Shown: positions 27,601 through 37,389 of the stretch, one piece after another | How the letters are laid out: every line of letters begins with the position of its first letter | Position numbering within the stretch: position 1 is the stretch's first letter | Assembly: GCA_035048485.1 (NCBI GenBank) | Contig: CM068588.1 | Location: 2,666,001-2,730,000 of the forward strand | Source of the DNA: Pteria penguin | Taxonomy: Eukaryota > Mollusca > Bivalvia > Pterioida > Pteriidae | DNA: 64,000 nt | Direction: 5' to 3' | Program-made: the position numbers and the translations under genes | Notes under the pieces: model-generated | The model's input: only the letters and a program-made list of their open reading frames with translations | Database searches by the model: none | Told to the model about the DNA's origin: nothing

Positions 27601-30600
27601 TTGTTGCATATTTTCAAATGTTTTTTTATTGATTTTTATAATGTATGAGTGTTTTACAATGTTGAGATGTTTAATTTCTGGTTCAATTTTGAAATGTAAT
27701 TTCTTAAAAGAATACTTTTGTTAGAGAACATTTCTATTTATAAGTTTTTCGTGTGCTAAAGGTGCTCAGGTGAGTGATAAGAGCCCATTTGGGTCTCTTC
27801 TTTCTTCTGAAAATTGAAATAAGAAAAGTGCAATATTAATTTCATACCCATTTTATGTAGGACTGCAGGATGAAGTTTTCACCAAATGAGAAATGTGGTC
27901 TACAGAGTACTAGGTTTTCTACATGGCGTTACTTTGAATACAGTCAGTCTCTGTTGCCCCACTGTCACAAACAAAATTTTTCAGGTATGTGCTGAGTATC
28001 AAAAATTTGACTTTGATCTTATTCTCTATAAGTTATATTCTCACATGTATTTTAAATTGTGTGTTCAGTAATAAATGCAAGTTCTAGTGATCGATGCCGG
28101 AAATCTGAGTTAAAAACTTCGATTCACAAAATAAAGACAGTATGCAACTGTAATCGTTTATACATTGCTTTAGATGAATTGCAAATTGTCTTATAAATGT
28201 TTAGGGTGCAATTTCTAATCATTTAATTTTACATTAACATGCGCATTTTAATTGGCTTAAAAATTTAAGTAGTATATCTCATCCAAGAAATTTTTTCTCT
28301 GACGTAATTTCCTGCGTTTCCGTACCTGTGACATTAATATATTGACACCACTGTTGCAGAAGTTTAGAGATGTAGAAATAGTGCAGACATAACGTACCAA
28401 TTTCTGAGAATATAAACATGTTTGAAAGGAATTAAATGATAAGGAATGAAGTAAATTGTTTTTCGTTGGATGGATTGAGGTATACCATGAAAAAAATCTT
28501 ATCTTATGCATCATGCGCTATGCGTATTGGTACAGTTTTCCATCCTTTTTTCGTGGTATACCTCCATCCAACAAAAACAAATTAGATTTATTCCTTAAAG
28601 AAATAGAAATTGTAGTCTTTATTAATTAATGAATATCTTCTGTAATTTGACTAATATATGCTGATACATGTAGTTGAAAATTTCAAACCTCAAAATCAGT
28701 TAAAGCATTTGACATATGCATACAAGGTATGTCAACATATATGATATCTTAAATTGTTTTCTTTCATTTTAAATGTCAGTTACATGCACATTTATACAAG
28801 TGAAAAATCTCATAATATTCTCAACACTGTATTATAATGCCTAGGGGTTTGGTATGTGCCATGTGACACTTGCTCACGAGAGGACAGCTGTAACTGGGGG
28901 CTAGCACAATGGAGATCGACAGCTTGTCGGAACGGTCAGATCTCCGACACAGAATTACAGAAATGTCTGCAGGGGAAGCGACTCTTATTCATCGGAGATT
29001 CTACCAATAGAGGAATCCTTCATTACATTCTACAGAGAGTGAATGGAACATTGACCGATTGGGATAAAACTCATGACCTTAAAATATATACCAACGTCAA
29101 TAATGGCCACACTAGGTTCAGCTTCGCATATTACCCACAATTCTGGTTACCAACCAATCATCGACCACTTTTTGACAAAGCAGTTTATCAGATTATTAAG
29201 AAGTGAGTGTTATGTATCCGTATTTTCCTCTGCGAGATATATTATAGACTTTGAAAAAGAATGGGAATATCATTTCTGAACATGTGTAAGAGTGAAATGT
29301 AAACACTAAAACATTGTTAGATTCACTTGTTGAAAAACAAATTAAACAAGAGGCCTGTTTGAGTTCTATCTACTCTTAAAGCTCTTATAAGTTTCAAAGG
29401 TTTCTATCTGCAGGCTTTTCTATCAGTCTCCATGGTTCTATGGTTCTTTTTTTCTATATACATGTATGTATTCTTTAGCGCTAAGTTTTTGGTGCACATG
29501 ATCTATATTCAATACGGAGTATCACAACTACTAAAATCTGTCATGGTTTGCATTTAGTAACTTACCAAATCTATTATTGGCGATGTGGGCTCTTTTATGT
29601 GGGCAACTTACATCACAAGTATATGACGTCATAACAATTACAAAATGTGCGTGTATGTTGACGTTATTTTAGTTGCGATGTTCCGTATTCCTGGAATGGG
29701 GCCGCTATGTACAAAAGATAATCCTGTATTATTGATGTGCATTATGACTGAAAAAATTGTCGAAAACCCTATAAAAACCAAATCACCAATCCACCATTTA
29801 TATCCTCTGCCATATATTATTACAGGACCTGCAAATTCTCAACCATGTATTATCACAGGTCATGTGATAACCCATATCAACCATGTATTTTTACAGGACT
29901 CAACCATTGGAGAATAACCATAATACCATTCTGATGGTAGGTGGAGTGCAGTGGTTCAACAAATATCATGTTGATGTTATAAAGAAAGCACTGAAAAGGT
30001 ATGTTACAAAATAAAGTATTGCAATGATATGGAATAAGTAAAAGATTCGATAGGTTTCAAAGTTCCATTTAGCAAAGTGACTCGTAATGGACTTTGTCGC
30101 CATCAACTGTGATCTCAGTGTTAAGGGAGGAAATAAAATGTGTTCCCACAAAAATGACGTAAAGAACAATGAAACGTTCTTATGACGTCATACGGTTGCT
30201 AACCTTCAACGTCCTTTCTAACTCGTAGTACACAATTAAGCTCTGTCTAACGGATGGCAAAGCTCATTGGAGAGACTGGGAATCAGACCTCCCCAAGGCC
30301 ATACTGGTAATAGACATGTCAGGTGTGTCTTCAATAACAGAGACATACAGCCATAGTTTTTGTGGAAGATAGATTTGACAAGTTCAGTTCAGAAGTGCTT
30401 ATAATATGGGTAATTGTAAACACCACTATGATAAGCTGTATTCAAAAACAGGTGGAGTGAAATGAAATTTGTGGTAGGCAAAGTATTAAATTTGCATGGT
30501 AATTTGACATTTAGCTTAATTATGCTCTTATTAAAAAATATCTCAAGTAATATTGGTGTAGCTATATTTGGCTTTGGTGACAAGGATGAATACCGGTACT

Positions 30601-31823
30601 ATATTGTAATGTATGAAGTCACTGTGTGACTCATAGTATCAAGGATGTAAAGTACTGTACCTTGAGAAAATTACAGAAGATATACCATCGGCATTATCAT
30701 TGACATGAATTGGTTTAGGGAGAAATATATTCATATATGTATTTTGAATTATATGTATTTGGTGTTTTTTTGGTTTAATTTCACAAATTAAACTCGGTCA
30801 GTGTATAGAGACACTGAGGTTCAAGATATCTGTAGGTCACAGCTAAATTCTGTCCCATAATATTCAGATTAAGCTGTAGTGATGAACATGTCATATTTTG
30901 TAATTTACTTCCATAGGAATAAACCATTCACAGATACAGCATAATCTAGACCACTGAAAATCTGTGAAAATAAAATATAAAGAAACAAATTTAGTGACTT
31001 TGCCATCTTACTTTGTTCTACATATATCTTAAATGAAGGTAATTTAACCATGTTTTTGATTTTCCTTTTGTAGGGAAAATCTTTCAAATATCACTTTGGT
31101 TTCTAAGGGATTTGGGGCTGGATTCCATCAACATATTGATGGCATTCATTATAAATCACAGGTGAGTAAAACAAGCACCTGTTCACAATGTCAAATATTG
31201 ACAGCAAGACCCAGTGTATGATATACTATAACCTGGGTGCATAACGGATCTTTTGCCAAGTGTTTAACCACTACACTGAATCTCAAATTTATGGCAATTC
31301 ATTTAGTGAAAAAACAAATTTCCAAAGGGTGAAACTCAGTATAAAATGTCATACAATTAAAATTTCACACGAAAACTGTATGATTGATGTCAGTTTTACC
31401 ATCTACATACTTCAGGAGGAGCTACTTGATCTGCAAAGTCACGAGACGGAGTTATCGGAGTACGGAGAAAGACGAGGATTCCAGATGATTCCTACATATA
31501 ACATGACGATGAGCCGGTATCGAGACTTTCTACAGGGCAAATGTGCCTGCCATTTCCATAGGGTAAGATTAAACTGTTTTATTTTGAATGCCACAATGTC
31601 AATGGCATTATTTCACCGGTGTAGTATTTGCAATTTTGATGCATATTGGTACTATACTACATTATTCAAAGATATACCATTTTTATGAATTCAGTGCAAC
31701 TCTTTTCTATTACAGGTGAAGAGAATTACCTCCCCTTCAGTGTCGTATCACATAGAGGGCGATATAAATGCAGCATACTCGGAACTAGTTATTAACCAAA
31801 TTTGTTTCAGAGAGAACGATTAA
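9763..31823 (+). CDS. CPED1: CPED1: cadherin-like and PC-esterase domain protein, 21 coding exons
   Basis: Joining 21 exons with GT-AG introns gives one open frame of 1,020 codons plus stop, close to the roughly 1,026 residues I recall for human CPED1. Residues about 12-35 form a hydrophobic signal-anchor. Residues about 596-691 form a cadherin-like beta-sandwich ending in YTLTITR. The PC-esterase domain follows, with the nucleophile motif GDS (Ser806) and a downstream DGIH motif (Asp929, His932), so the catalytic residues are intact. PC-esterase proteins are predicted to add or remove acyl groups on glycans; the substrate of CPED1 is unknown. The predicted location is the Golgi or secretory pathway, with the catalytic part in the lumen. 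The start is the ATG two bases after a pyrimidine-rich acceptor, so at least one untranslated exon must lie upstream. Least certain are the acceptor of exon 4, the weak donor of exon 12 and the 24-nt exon 13. Confidence 0.92.
10525..10677. repeat. Large GA/TC palindrome with duplicated right arm
   Basis: Left arm cgagtcaagggtatgcgcta, then cgtaaactt and (CT)n, meets (GA)n, then aagtttacgtagcgcatccc at 10580/10581. The right arm is present twice. Lies in CPED1 intron 1. Confidence 0.85.
11160..12130. repeat. Mollusc-type dispersed repeat, about six units
   Basis: Diverged units of about 140 bp share gggccataacttcttac, ggataatatttcacacaatt, tccatgacccaaggatgtgt and caaggtcaaggtcacagtgc. Confidence 0.8.
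12255..12420 (+). mobile_element. tRNA-derived SINE, family 2
   Basis: tRNA-like head with B box gggttcgattcccgg, body gaggttggttac, tail aaaccaaccaatc. Confidence 0.7.
12930..13165 (+). mobile_element. Two adjacent family 2 SINE copies
   Basis: Heads at about 12,935 and 13,075, each with a B box (gggttcgatccccgggttgc; gggttcgattccaggattgc) followed by gcgccattatg and the gttagttacctcctgc-type body. Confidence 0.65.
14211..14247. repeat. 14-bp triplet repeat
   Basis: Three copies of gtctaaaagtgcaa. Confidence 0.85.
14640..14925 (-). repeat. Dispersed element, copy 1
   Basis: Reverse-complement match to 62,320-62,620, from tctgctgtaaaatcat to gtctgacaaacatgttgata. Family not recognised. Confidence 0.65.
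15000..15140 (+). mobile_element. 5'-truncated family 1 SINE
   Basis: Keeps only the body (gatccctcactgcttcgggt, then caggcagatgtcgtcaccat) and a caatcattg tail. Confidence 0.7.
15475..15550 (+). mobile_element. 3' fragment of family 1 SINE with (CAAT)n tail
   Basis: Starts within agatgccgtcaccgtatacg and ends in aatcaatcaatcaatc. Confidence 0.65.
15725..15869 (+). CDS. CPED1: CPED1 coding exon 2
   Basis: Acceptor gcccacag, donor ACAG|GTACGT; 145 nt, phase 0 in, phase 1 out. Encodes IEERLRYISSLPVVVISNPD and a following basic stretch. The frame continues from exon 1. Confidence 0.88.
16307..16398 (+). CDS. CPED1: CPED1 coding exon 3
   Basis: Acceptor ttatttgcag, donor AAG|GTAATC; 92 nt, phase 1 in, phase 0 out. 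Encodes DILKKNRYSLLVNSDSDRK and a short polar tail. Confidence 0.87.
16596..16683 (+). CDS. CPED1: CPED1 coding exon 4, two possible acceptors
   Basis: The donor GGAG|GTAAGA is clear (phase 1 out). Two in-phase acceptors 24 nt apart are possible: ggtag before 16596, adding VNNIPSLQ, and ctacag before 16620. I prefer the longer form because the added peptide runs smoothly into HVIRNRDFPCLVQKTL. Both keep the frame. Confidence 0.8.
16740..18250. repeat. Degenerate tandem array in CPED1 intron 4
   Basis: Long, diverged array built on words such as cacctgtataatgcaatc and cctgtcctagtaagtc, with a period of about 17 and 34 bp. Many copies contain AGTAAGT, a donor-like word. Confidence 0.85.
18955..19130 (+). 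mobile_element. tRNA-derived SINE, family 2
   Basis: Head agtggtcaagcgcttggctt, B box gggttcgattaccgggttgc, body gaggttggtaacctcctgct, tail accaatcaaccagccaacca. Not a functional tRNA gene: no complete cloverleaf, and it carries a SINE body. Confidence 0.75.
19471..19576 (+). CDS. CPED1: CPED1 coding exon 5
   Basis: Acceptor ttatttttag, donor AAGAG|GTAAGTG; 106 nt, phase 1 in, phase 2 out. Encodes an acidic, serine-rich segment ending GGENSTLYDKR. Its last 31 nt or so, plus the donor, are duplicated tandemly in the following intron. Confidence 0.87.
19545..20130. repeat. 53-bp array containing the CPED1 exon 5 donor
   Basis: Begins in the end of exon 5 (gggggagagaactctaccct, then gtatgataagag) and repeats this with gtaartgcaatattaaarts at a 53-bp spacing, about five clear copies to 19,900 and worn copies to 20,130. 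Confidence 0.9.
20310..20484 (+). CDS. CPED1: CPED1 coding exon 6
   Basis: Acceptor tttgaacag, donor CAG|GTATGT; 175 nt, phase 2 in, phase 0 out. Encodes LTDLLMLGKPHSQNIVKVQD and a hydrophobic, conserved-looking segment (FLPVRLYIDRY). Confidence 0.9.
21010..21164 (+). CDS. CPED1: CPED1 coding exon 7
   Basis: Acceptor gcatttcag, donor GCAG|GTACTA; 155 nt, phase 0 in, phase 2 out. Encodes MSDLEQYIPESQRQEFRNSW and an alpha-helical-looking tail ending in NSSAC. Confidence 0.9.
21403..21478 (+). CDS. CPED1: CPED1 coding exon 8
   Basis: Acceptor tgttttag, donor AAG|GTAATC; 76 nt, phase 2 in, phase 0 out. Encodes CPRCFQWLTVDVVVMAKRFQ, with a CxxC pair. Confidence 0.87.
21592..21890. repeat. Dispersed repeat, second copy of the 868-1170 element
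   Basis: Shares aaaaccggaggga, tctgtctgtctgtctg and ggaagagttacgg with the copy at 868-1170. Lies in CPED1 intron 8. Confidence 0.65.
22149..22280 (+). CDS. CPED1: CPED1 coding exon 9
   Basis: Acceptor tctttgaag, donor GAG|GTAGAT; 132 nt, phase 0 in and out. Encodes VSEQRLTESSLDSMLQRTF and continues to LGANVALNAE. Confidence 0.88.
22560..22950. repeat. Dispersed repeat, two to three partial units
   Basis: Unit contains taactttttaaccgtaa, ggccttcatatttgg, gtccctaattgcaatacctt and gtgaccttgac. In CPED1 intron 9. Confidence 0.7.
23061..23171 (+). CDS. CPED1: CPED1 coding exon 10
   Basis: Acceptor tgttttgcag, donor AAG|GTATTG; 111 nt, phase 0 in and out. Encodes DCRVGYRLCLTDQDLVYLMD and ends HSFIK. 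Confidence 0.9.
23668..23906 (+). CDS. CPED1: CPED1 coding exon 11
   Basis: Acceptor tcttctag; 239 nt, phase 0 in. The donor is placed at TT|GTATGT because it is the only nearby GT that leaves phase 2 and joins exon 12 without a stop (QQAF then RARKLEAE). Encodes a basic and proline/serine linker with SKSQCRPTIDIFNMLETLE. Confidence 0.85.
24261..24322 (+). CDS. CPED1: CPED1 coding exon 12
   Basis: Acceptor tcttttgcag; 62 nt, phase 2 in, phase 1 out. Encodes RARKLEAETDSDTKNRLSIE. The donor G|GTCAGA is weak, so skipping or use of another donor is possible. Confidence 0.75.
24539..24562 (+). CDS. CPED1: CPED1 coding exon 13, 24-nt microexon
   Basis: Strong acceptor (ttctctatatctttccag) and strong donor CAAG|GTACGT enclose 24 nt, phase 1 in and out, encoding EWNTDCNQ. 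Skipping it would keep the frame. It is inferred from splice sites and phase only. Confidence 0.6.
25429..25624 (+). CDS. CPED1: CPED1 coding exon 14: first half of cadherin-like domain
   Basis: Acceptor ataatttcag, donor CTAG|GTAAAA; 196 nt, phase 1 in, phase 2 out. Encodes LKNITLSPDVVQLSPKFSHH, the typical start of the cadherin-like beta-sandwich, and its TTEYKFDV strand. Confidence 0.92.
25979..26505. repeat. 31-bp minisatellite, 17 near-identical copies
   Basis: Unit atgaggaggtagttgtgtaa plus ttatacatgta. Internal copies appear identical; the first and last carry gagttag instead of gaggtag. In CPED1 intron 14. Confidence 0.95.
26753..26930 (+). CDS. CPED1: CPED1 coding exon 15: second half of cadherin-like domain
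   Basis: Acceptor atctttgtag, donor ACAG|GTAAGG; 178 nt, phase 2 in, phase 0 out. Encodes VNVTLGIGENVIHLHVLDAD, then YTLTITRYDR, the end of the beta-sandwich. A second in-phase donor (CTACAG|GTGTGT, 18 nt earlier) would remove VCQLKQ. Confidence 0.92.
27861..27984 (+). CDS. CPED1: CPED1 coding exon 16
   Basis: Acceptor ttttatgtag, donor TCAG|GTATGT; 124 nt, phase 0 in, phase 1 out. Encodes DCRMKFSPNEKCGLQS and a cysteine-containing stretch that links the two domains. Confidence 0.88.
28441..28597. mobile_element. Fold-back element in CPED1 intron 16
   Basis: Arms 28,441-28,496 and 28,545-28,597 are inverted copies (gttggatggattgaggtata against tataccTccatccaac-type sequence) around a loop of about 48 bp. 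Confidence 0.6.
28845..29202 (+). CDS. CPED1: CPED1 coding exon 17: PC-esterase GDS block
   Basis: Acceptor aatgcctag, donor GAA|GTGAGT; 358 nt, phase 1 in, phase 2 out. Encodes the cysteine-rich start (CDTCSREDSCNWG) and LLFIGDSTNRGILHY, the GDS nucleophile block of the PC-esterase family (Ser806). Confidence 0.95.
29897..29998 (+). CDS. CPED1: CPED1 coding exon 18
   Basis: Acceptor tttttacag, donor AAAG|GTATGT; 102 nt, phase 2 in and out. Encodes TQPLENNHNTILMVGGVQWF, a core strand of the esterase fold. A similar acceptor at about 29,825 gives no good frame. Confidence 0.9.
31074..31161 (+). CDS. CPED1: CPED1 coding exon 19: DxxH catalytic block
   Basis: Acceptor ttccttttgtag, donor CAG|GTGAGT; 88 nt, phase 2 in, phase 0 out. 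Encodes LVSKGFGAGFHQHIDGIHY; D-G-I-H supplies the Asp and His that complete the PC-esterase active site. Confidence 0.93.
31416..31562 (+). CDS. CPED1: CPED1 coding exon 20
   Basis: Acceptor catacttcag, donor AGG|GTAAGA; 147 nt, phase 0 in and out. Encodes RRGFQMIPTYNMTMSRYRDF, then a GKCACHFH cysteine motif. Confidence 0.9.
31716..31823 (+). CDS. CPED1: CPED1 coding exon 21 and stop
   Basis: Acceptor tttctattacag; 105 nt of coding plus TAA at 31821-31823. The protein ends ELVINQICFREND. Confidence 0.92.
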   Translation: MKRITSPSVSYHIEGDINAAYSELVINQICFREND

Positions 31824-31948
31824 ATTATTTGTACTTCGTTCCCTCAATATTTCTTTCCAATTTTACCTGCCCTTGACATTAGTTCCCATGCATGGTAAGG
31901 TTTCTCTGCATATTTTGCCATTTGCATTACAGATTTTGATGGGGTATC

Positions 31949-31954
31949 AATAAA
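31949..31954 (+). promoter_or_regulatory. Candidate CPED1 polyadenylation signal
   Basis: First AATAAA hexamer after the CPED1 stop codon, 126 nt downstream. Only the motif and position support it. Confidence 0.4.
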
Positions 31955-34900
31955 TCTTGAAATGCAAGTATGAAGGTAATGGGTGCAATACCTCCAAAAT
32001 GTCTGTATATCTTTACCTATGTGACAGACTCAACGGAAGCAGTAAGGGTTCTTATATATATATATGTGCTAAATGACCCTCAGCTTATACTCTCAAGGAC
32101 AAAACTCAATAGGGTGCAAGCCCAGGACAAAATGATCCAGAGCCTAATATTTTTTACCACCAAGGCATGCTATAGCTATGTATAAACAGAAATAGTTTGA
32201 AGTGTAGAAGTCAAAATGGGTAACACATCGAAATGGAAGAATAATCAAGATTCTAACAGACACAGAATAATCAAGATTCTAACAGACACAGAATAATCAA
32301 GATTCCAAGAACCGTATGTTCAAACATTTCAGGTCAAAGTATCGCTCAATAATGAAAGATGTTGAAGTAAATAAACAACACGACAAGAGAACAAGTTGAT
32401 AGTTTACTGTGCTTGTCACAACAGTATTCTTACAGGAACATTGTAATAAATAATAGGAAAATTCAGAGTTAACAGAGCGCAATATTTGTACCTTAACGTA
32501 TATGTCAAACAAATACTTTCCTTTCTTCTTGGTCTGCAATGAAATAATTATCACCTTGTCTAGAAGTGTACAGGAGTTTTTATTTCTCAAAAGGAATGTG
32601 TTGTGTCAAAACCTATAATGGCACCACTGTTGAATATCTCACCACTGAAGGTATGTGGAAAAAAAAAATTCACAAAACATTTATACCGAAATTTTTTTAA
32701 AAAGAAATTACCACTTTACATGGAATCCTTTCTTGATATCTTTATGCCATGAAATAGGTTTTCAGTCCTATATAAAACAAATCTGGTGGTTCCGTCATGT
32801 GATGGATCTCCATAATGTTGTGGAGGACTCATAAAGAACTCATTGTGGTAGGAAATGTGGAAAAGGATTTTAAAACGCTATTTCTTTCTCTTCACATAAT
32901 ATTCACATTAAGGAATAAGAAATCGGTCGTGGTGTGTAGGAAATCCTAAGAACCAACTGTGGTGTTTGGAGAATCGGAACCATATTTCATCATTTGCTAG
33001 GATAGTGGTGACCATTTCCCAATAGTACCTTTTGAGAGACTGATAACATGATCATGTGACAGGATACCAATGTGATACAATCAAGAATTTTTTTTCCAAT
33101 AATAGAGGGGAAAAAAAACTCTTTAAACATAGTATTAAAAGAATTTGACACTGCGTATTGCATGTGGATATAAAACTAGGTTTACAAGGTGAACACGGAA
33201 CACTGAAAATGGGGATCGTCATACCGCAGCCATGACACATAACATTGCTCGATGAAACCAAAGCCAAAGAAAGTATTTGTTTGATACCACATATTCAAGA
33301 CACGTTCACTGGAAATACACACAATTCATTATCAAGCTCCACATACGAAATAAAGGGTCACGATATAACAACAAAAAGACTTCAACAAAAATGCGAAATT
33401 GAGAAAATAGAAACGAAATGCAAAGAAAAAGACTCCAAAATCATTAGGCAATAGAATATGACATCTTTTCTGTGAAATATGCGTAAGGTATGGGGATACA
33501 GAAACAATAAATGCTCTATCAAATCAAGGAATTCAACTGTTTCTTCCTCGACAATTTTCAAGAATACATGTACTAATCTGTATTATTTTAAGTATTGTCT
33601 TTGTCCAGACATTTTCAGAAACTTAAGTTACAAAAATCCACAAAAAAGACTTTCTACCAACAATAGAAATTGTTGGCTGATGTATGGAAGGCTGAATTTA
33701 CAACATCTTTTTCAAAATCTTCTAAAAATAGACATGAACTGTGCTAATAATTTCTTTACCACAAGGAAATCGACCTGCTTTACCCATTCCTTCTCAAATT
33801 TCATCATAAATGATTTATTCAAATAAAAAACAATAGCAGGTAAATGTTTTCTCAATGATTACTATATTCCTATAACAGAAATATTGCAGTTGACTTCAAA
33901 TCATTTGTAATCATATTTATCGAGACGGTTGAAAACAAATGACATTTTATTCCCATGATGCTTTTACATTCATCGACAGAGATCTCAAAATTGTAGCTAC
34001 TGAACATCACGTCAGAATCTTAGAGATTTCAAGTCATCTTTATAATGAAGCAAAAGATTATGTTTATGCACATACAAAAATTCAAACCAATGAAAAAGTG
34101 AATTGGACCTTGATAAATAAATGTTTTGAGGTTAATCTACAATAAAAATTTTAAAAATATTTCATTTAATTAAATGCCTTGAAAAATATCAATTTTTGTA
34201 TATATAGGGAAAGAATTTTCATATTTATCCATGGAGAAAATGATATCATACTGTATTGCATTGTGAGTGTTTGTCACTTTAAAGCTATAAAAATGCTCAA
34301 GAGTTGATAGCTGTTGCTTTTATGTCTTTTGTAATATAGACTTGTTCATATCATCTCGATATTGATATCATTAATACTCCGGCACACTCATTCAAAATCC
34401 AAACCACCAGCAAATAGAATCTTTTTTATCCAACATCTGCCAACTAACTATGAGATAAAACAAATTCTCCTTAAACACATGCAGGATTTAATGCAATTAA
34501 TAAATTTTAACATATACATCCAATATTAGATGTAAGATGCTATAGTTCAAAAAGAGTTACTAAATTTCATTCAAATAACGGCCATCAATAGTTAAGTTCA
34601 TAAGCTCTGACCAAATGGTCATTTAATAACTGTTAAAGATTGAGTATTTGGTCAGAACCTTCCAACAATCAACACCTTCCAACAATCCTACACCTTCCAA
34701 CAATCAACACCTTCACAATCCTACACCTTCACAATCCTCATGCTAGGTTACTGGCATAGTAGATCTCTACCGAACATGTATGTATCACTAATCTGCCAAA
34801 TCAAAACTCAAGCTCAGATCAGTCTCCTACAAATACTTCAGAATACACATTTCCATTCTTTGACGTATAATTTATGAAAATATTATACATGCATACCTGA

Positions 34901-37200
34901 ACTTCATACATAGATTATTAAAAACAAGCCCCCCTTTTTCTTATTTTCTTTATCGCCATATCATATTATCATTCCCATATTAAAACAATCAAATCCTCCT
35001 GTCAGTCGTAATCATTTTTCCACCTCACTTTTTTTGGGGGGGGGGGGGGGCACATTATAATTTACTATGTAAAATTTCTAGAAAAATTTAATTTCATTAC
35101 ATGAAGACATTTTTTGAAATTCGAAAAAAATTTGAACAAAAATATTTATGCTTGTGTTAGAGAGCAGATGTTTGAGACTTCATTTCTGCCACGGCAAACT
35201 TAGTTTCTGTCTACAGCTTATTTTATAGCAAATAAATATTGTTACTATATTAAAGCGACACTGTTTGAGCATAGTCATAGAGGACTGAAACTGAATAGTT
35301 TCCACAGACACCTTTGCAAACACAATTGCATTTCATGTATATGCATTCAAATAAAATTGATAAATTGATTACAATTTCAAACAAATGCTATCTCTAGATT
35401 CTATAAAGAGCCTTAACTGTTGTAGAGATCAGTCATACCTCTGAAACACTCTAGATATCCAAAACCAATCCGATTGGATGAATAGAGCCAGTATCTAGAT
35501 ATCCAGAACCAATCTGATTGGATGAATAGAGCTATCATCTAGATATCCAGAACCAATCTGATTGGATGGATAGAGCTATCATCTAGATATCCAGAACCAA
35601 TCTGATTGGATGAAAAGAGCTATCACCTAGATATCTAGAACCAATGTGATTGGATGAATAGAGCTCTCATCTAGATATCCAGAACAAATCTGATTGGATG
35701 AATAGAGCTAGCATCTCATGCTAAGCCCTCCTATATTTAAAGCGTGAACAGAAAACATATTCTGATATATTAATACCCAAAGTCCTTGGTGAATCTCTTT
35801 CCTTTAACATTCTTTGATCGTTGAATGGAACAGAAGGTAGAGACACAAAATGCCGAAAGCTAAATTATCATAACTGGTGATGGACAGACACAAATAGAGG
35901 ATGTCTGTAAAGCAACAAATAAAACACACGAAATCAATAACAATGCAACACAAATACTTTTGTCCTTCCTAGCAGTAAAAGACTTGTAGGCACTCACACG
36001 ATGCTCAGCATTCACAGAGTTGCAGTACGCATTAAATGTTCACATATTCATTAATTACGATAAAAAAAATCCAGCTCATAAATAAAATCACGAGAATAAA
36101 CGCCCTGAACTGGACGCTGTCAAATCACAGATTGATTGGTCAAGTGTATGACACTGACCCAGATCCCTATAAAGGTTTCTGATTGCACATGTCTAATCGG
36201 CCTCTGTTCCGCAGCAAACTTTTAACATATCGGTCTCGCAGCAAATCTTGCTTTTTTTCCGGGAGTTGGTCCTGCAGCAAAATCTGATGTCTCCAAAGAT
36301 CTCGATCAAGCACCATACCTTGTTTCCTGTTCTATCGATCACACAGCAAATATTACTGCCTTCTTGAGTCCTCCATTAAATCTGAATATTTTCTGTGCCA
36401 TCTTTGTGTGACATTCAGTTTACACAATACAAACTCCAAGATTTGAACGTTTTATCCCCTCTTTTTCAGTATGATGTACAATTCTCATTCGTTACAATCC
36501 ATGTAAAATGTTTATCAGTTACATAGTCTTTTCAGATTTCTAGCTTCATATCACTTTCAAAACGAAAAAGTGACCTTCCCCTAGTCATATACACATGGGT
36601 ATATGCATTTCGATAAAGCCAGTTTAAACACAACATACCACGAAATGTATTCACATACCAAAACATGGATTGTCATCCCAGAACGTTAATTCATATTGCA
36701 GTACACAGATTCACATACTAGAAAGTAGATTCGTACAGCAAGATATATGGATTCACATACCAGACAGTGGATTCACATACTGCTACTACACGGTTCCACA
36801 TTCTAACACATGGATTTACATTCCAATATTCATAACCCTATTTGCAGTGCTGATGATGTCTTTGTCCTTTTATGCCATTTCTGATTCCGGCTTTTTAACC
36901 AGATTACAGATGTTGCCACGGTTTGCTGTTGCCACGGTTTCTGGAGATAACAATTTCCAGGTCTAGATGTAATCCGCGTTCAATTTCCAAGTACCACCAT
37001 AAAAATAATTCAAGCAAGAGGAGAAAATTTCTCATAGGATGAGTTGTAATGTTAGATGAGATTTTTATCAAGTTAGCAAATGGCAAATAAAAATCTCTTA
37101 GTGTAGGATGAATGAAGTGGTGGACACTAATTGAGATCAATGGCCGCTTCCACTGCCGCAAAACCCGGTCCTTAAAACCCTTGACATTGGCTGGCTAATA
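31955..37200. other. Convergent intergenic region between CPED1 and RAF
   Basis: AT-rich, no recognised gene. Holds the RAF 3' untranslated region at its right end, short tandem repeats at 34,660-34,740 (caccttccaacaatc) and 35,449-35,715, and a poly-G tract near 35,035. Short open frames at 33,245-34,145 match nothing I know. Confidence 0.5.
35449..35715. repeat. 44-bp tandem repeat, six copies
   Basis: Unit includes ctagatatccagaaccaatc and tgattggatgaatagagc. Confidence 0.9.
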
Positions 37201-37389
37201 TCAAAATAATCCAGCAGGCGATGATGAGAAGACAAAGTGCTGAAATTGGCTGTTGATGGGCGTTTTAGGAGATGCACACACATACATTAGGTCCAAGTCT
37301 TCTGACTGAGATAGATTGATCACGGGCTCGGAAGAGCTCCGATGAAGCTTGGGTAGAGAACGTTCCATGGCCTCTAGTACCGATAACAC
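37201..37389 (-). CDS. BRAF: RAF exon r13: C-terminal 14-3-3 site and stop
   Basis: Acceptor tgttccag; 186 nt of coding plus TGA. Encodes [18 protein letters not shown], whose last serine of the triplet equals BRAF Ser729, then CASPKTPI and a short species-specific tail. Confidence 0.95.
   Translation of the reverse strand: MLSVLEAMERSLPKLHRSSSEPVINLSQSEDLDLMYVCASPKTPINSQFQHFVFSSSPAGLF

Noticed and set aside
29825..29896. Earlier acceptor for CPED1 exon 18
   Set aside because: tattacag at about 29,825 would read into stops before the conserved TQPLENNHN segment.
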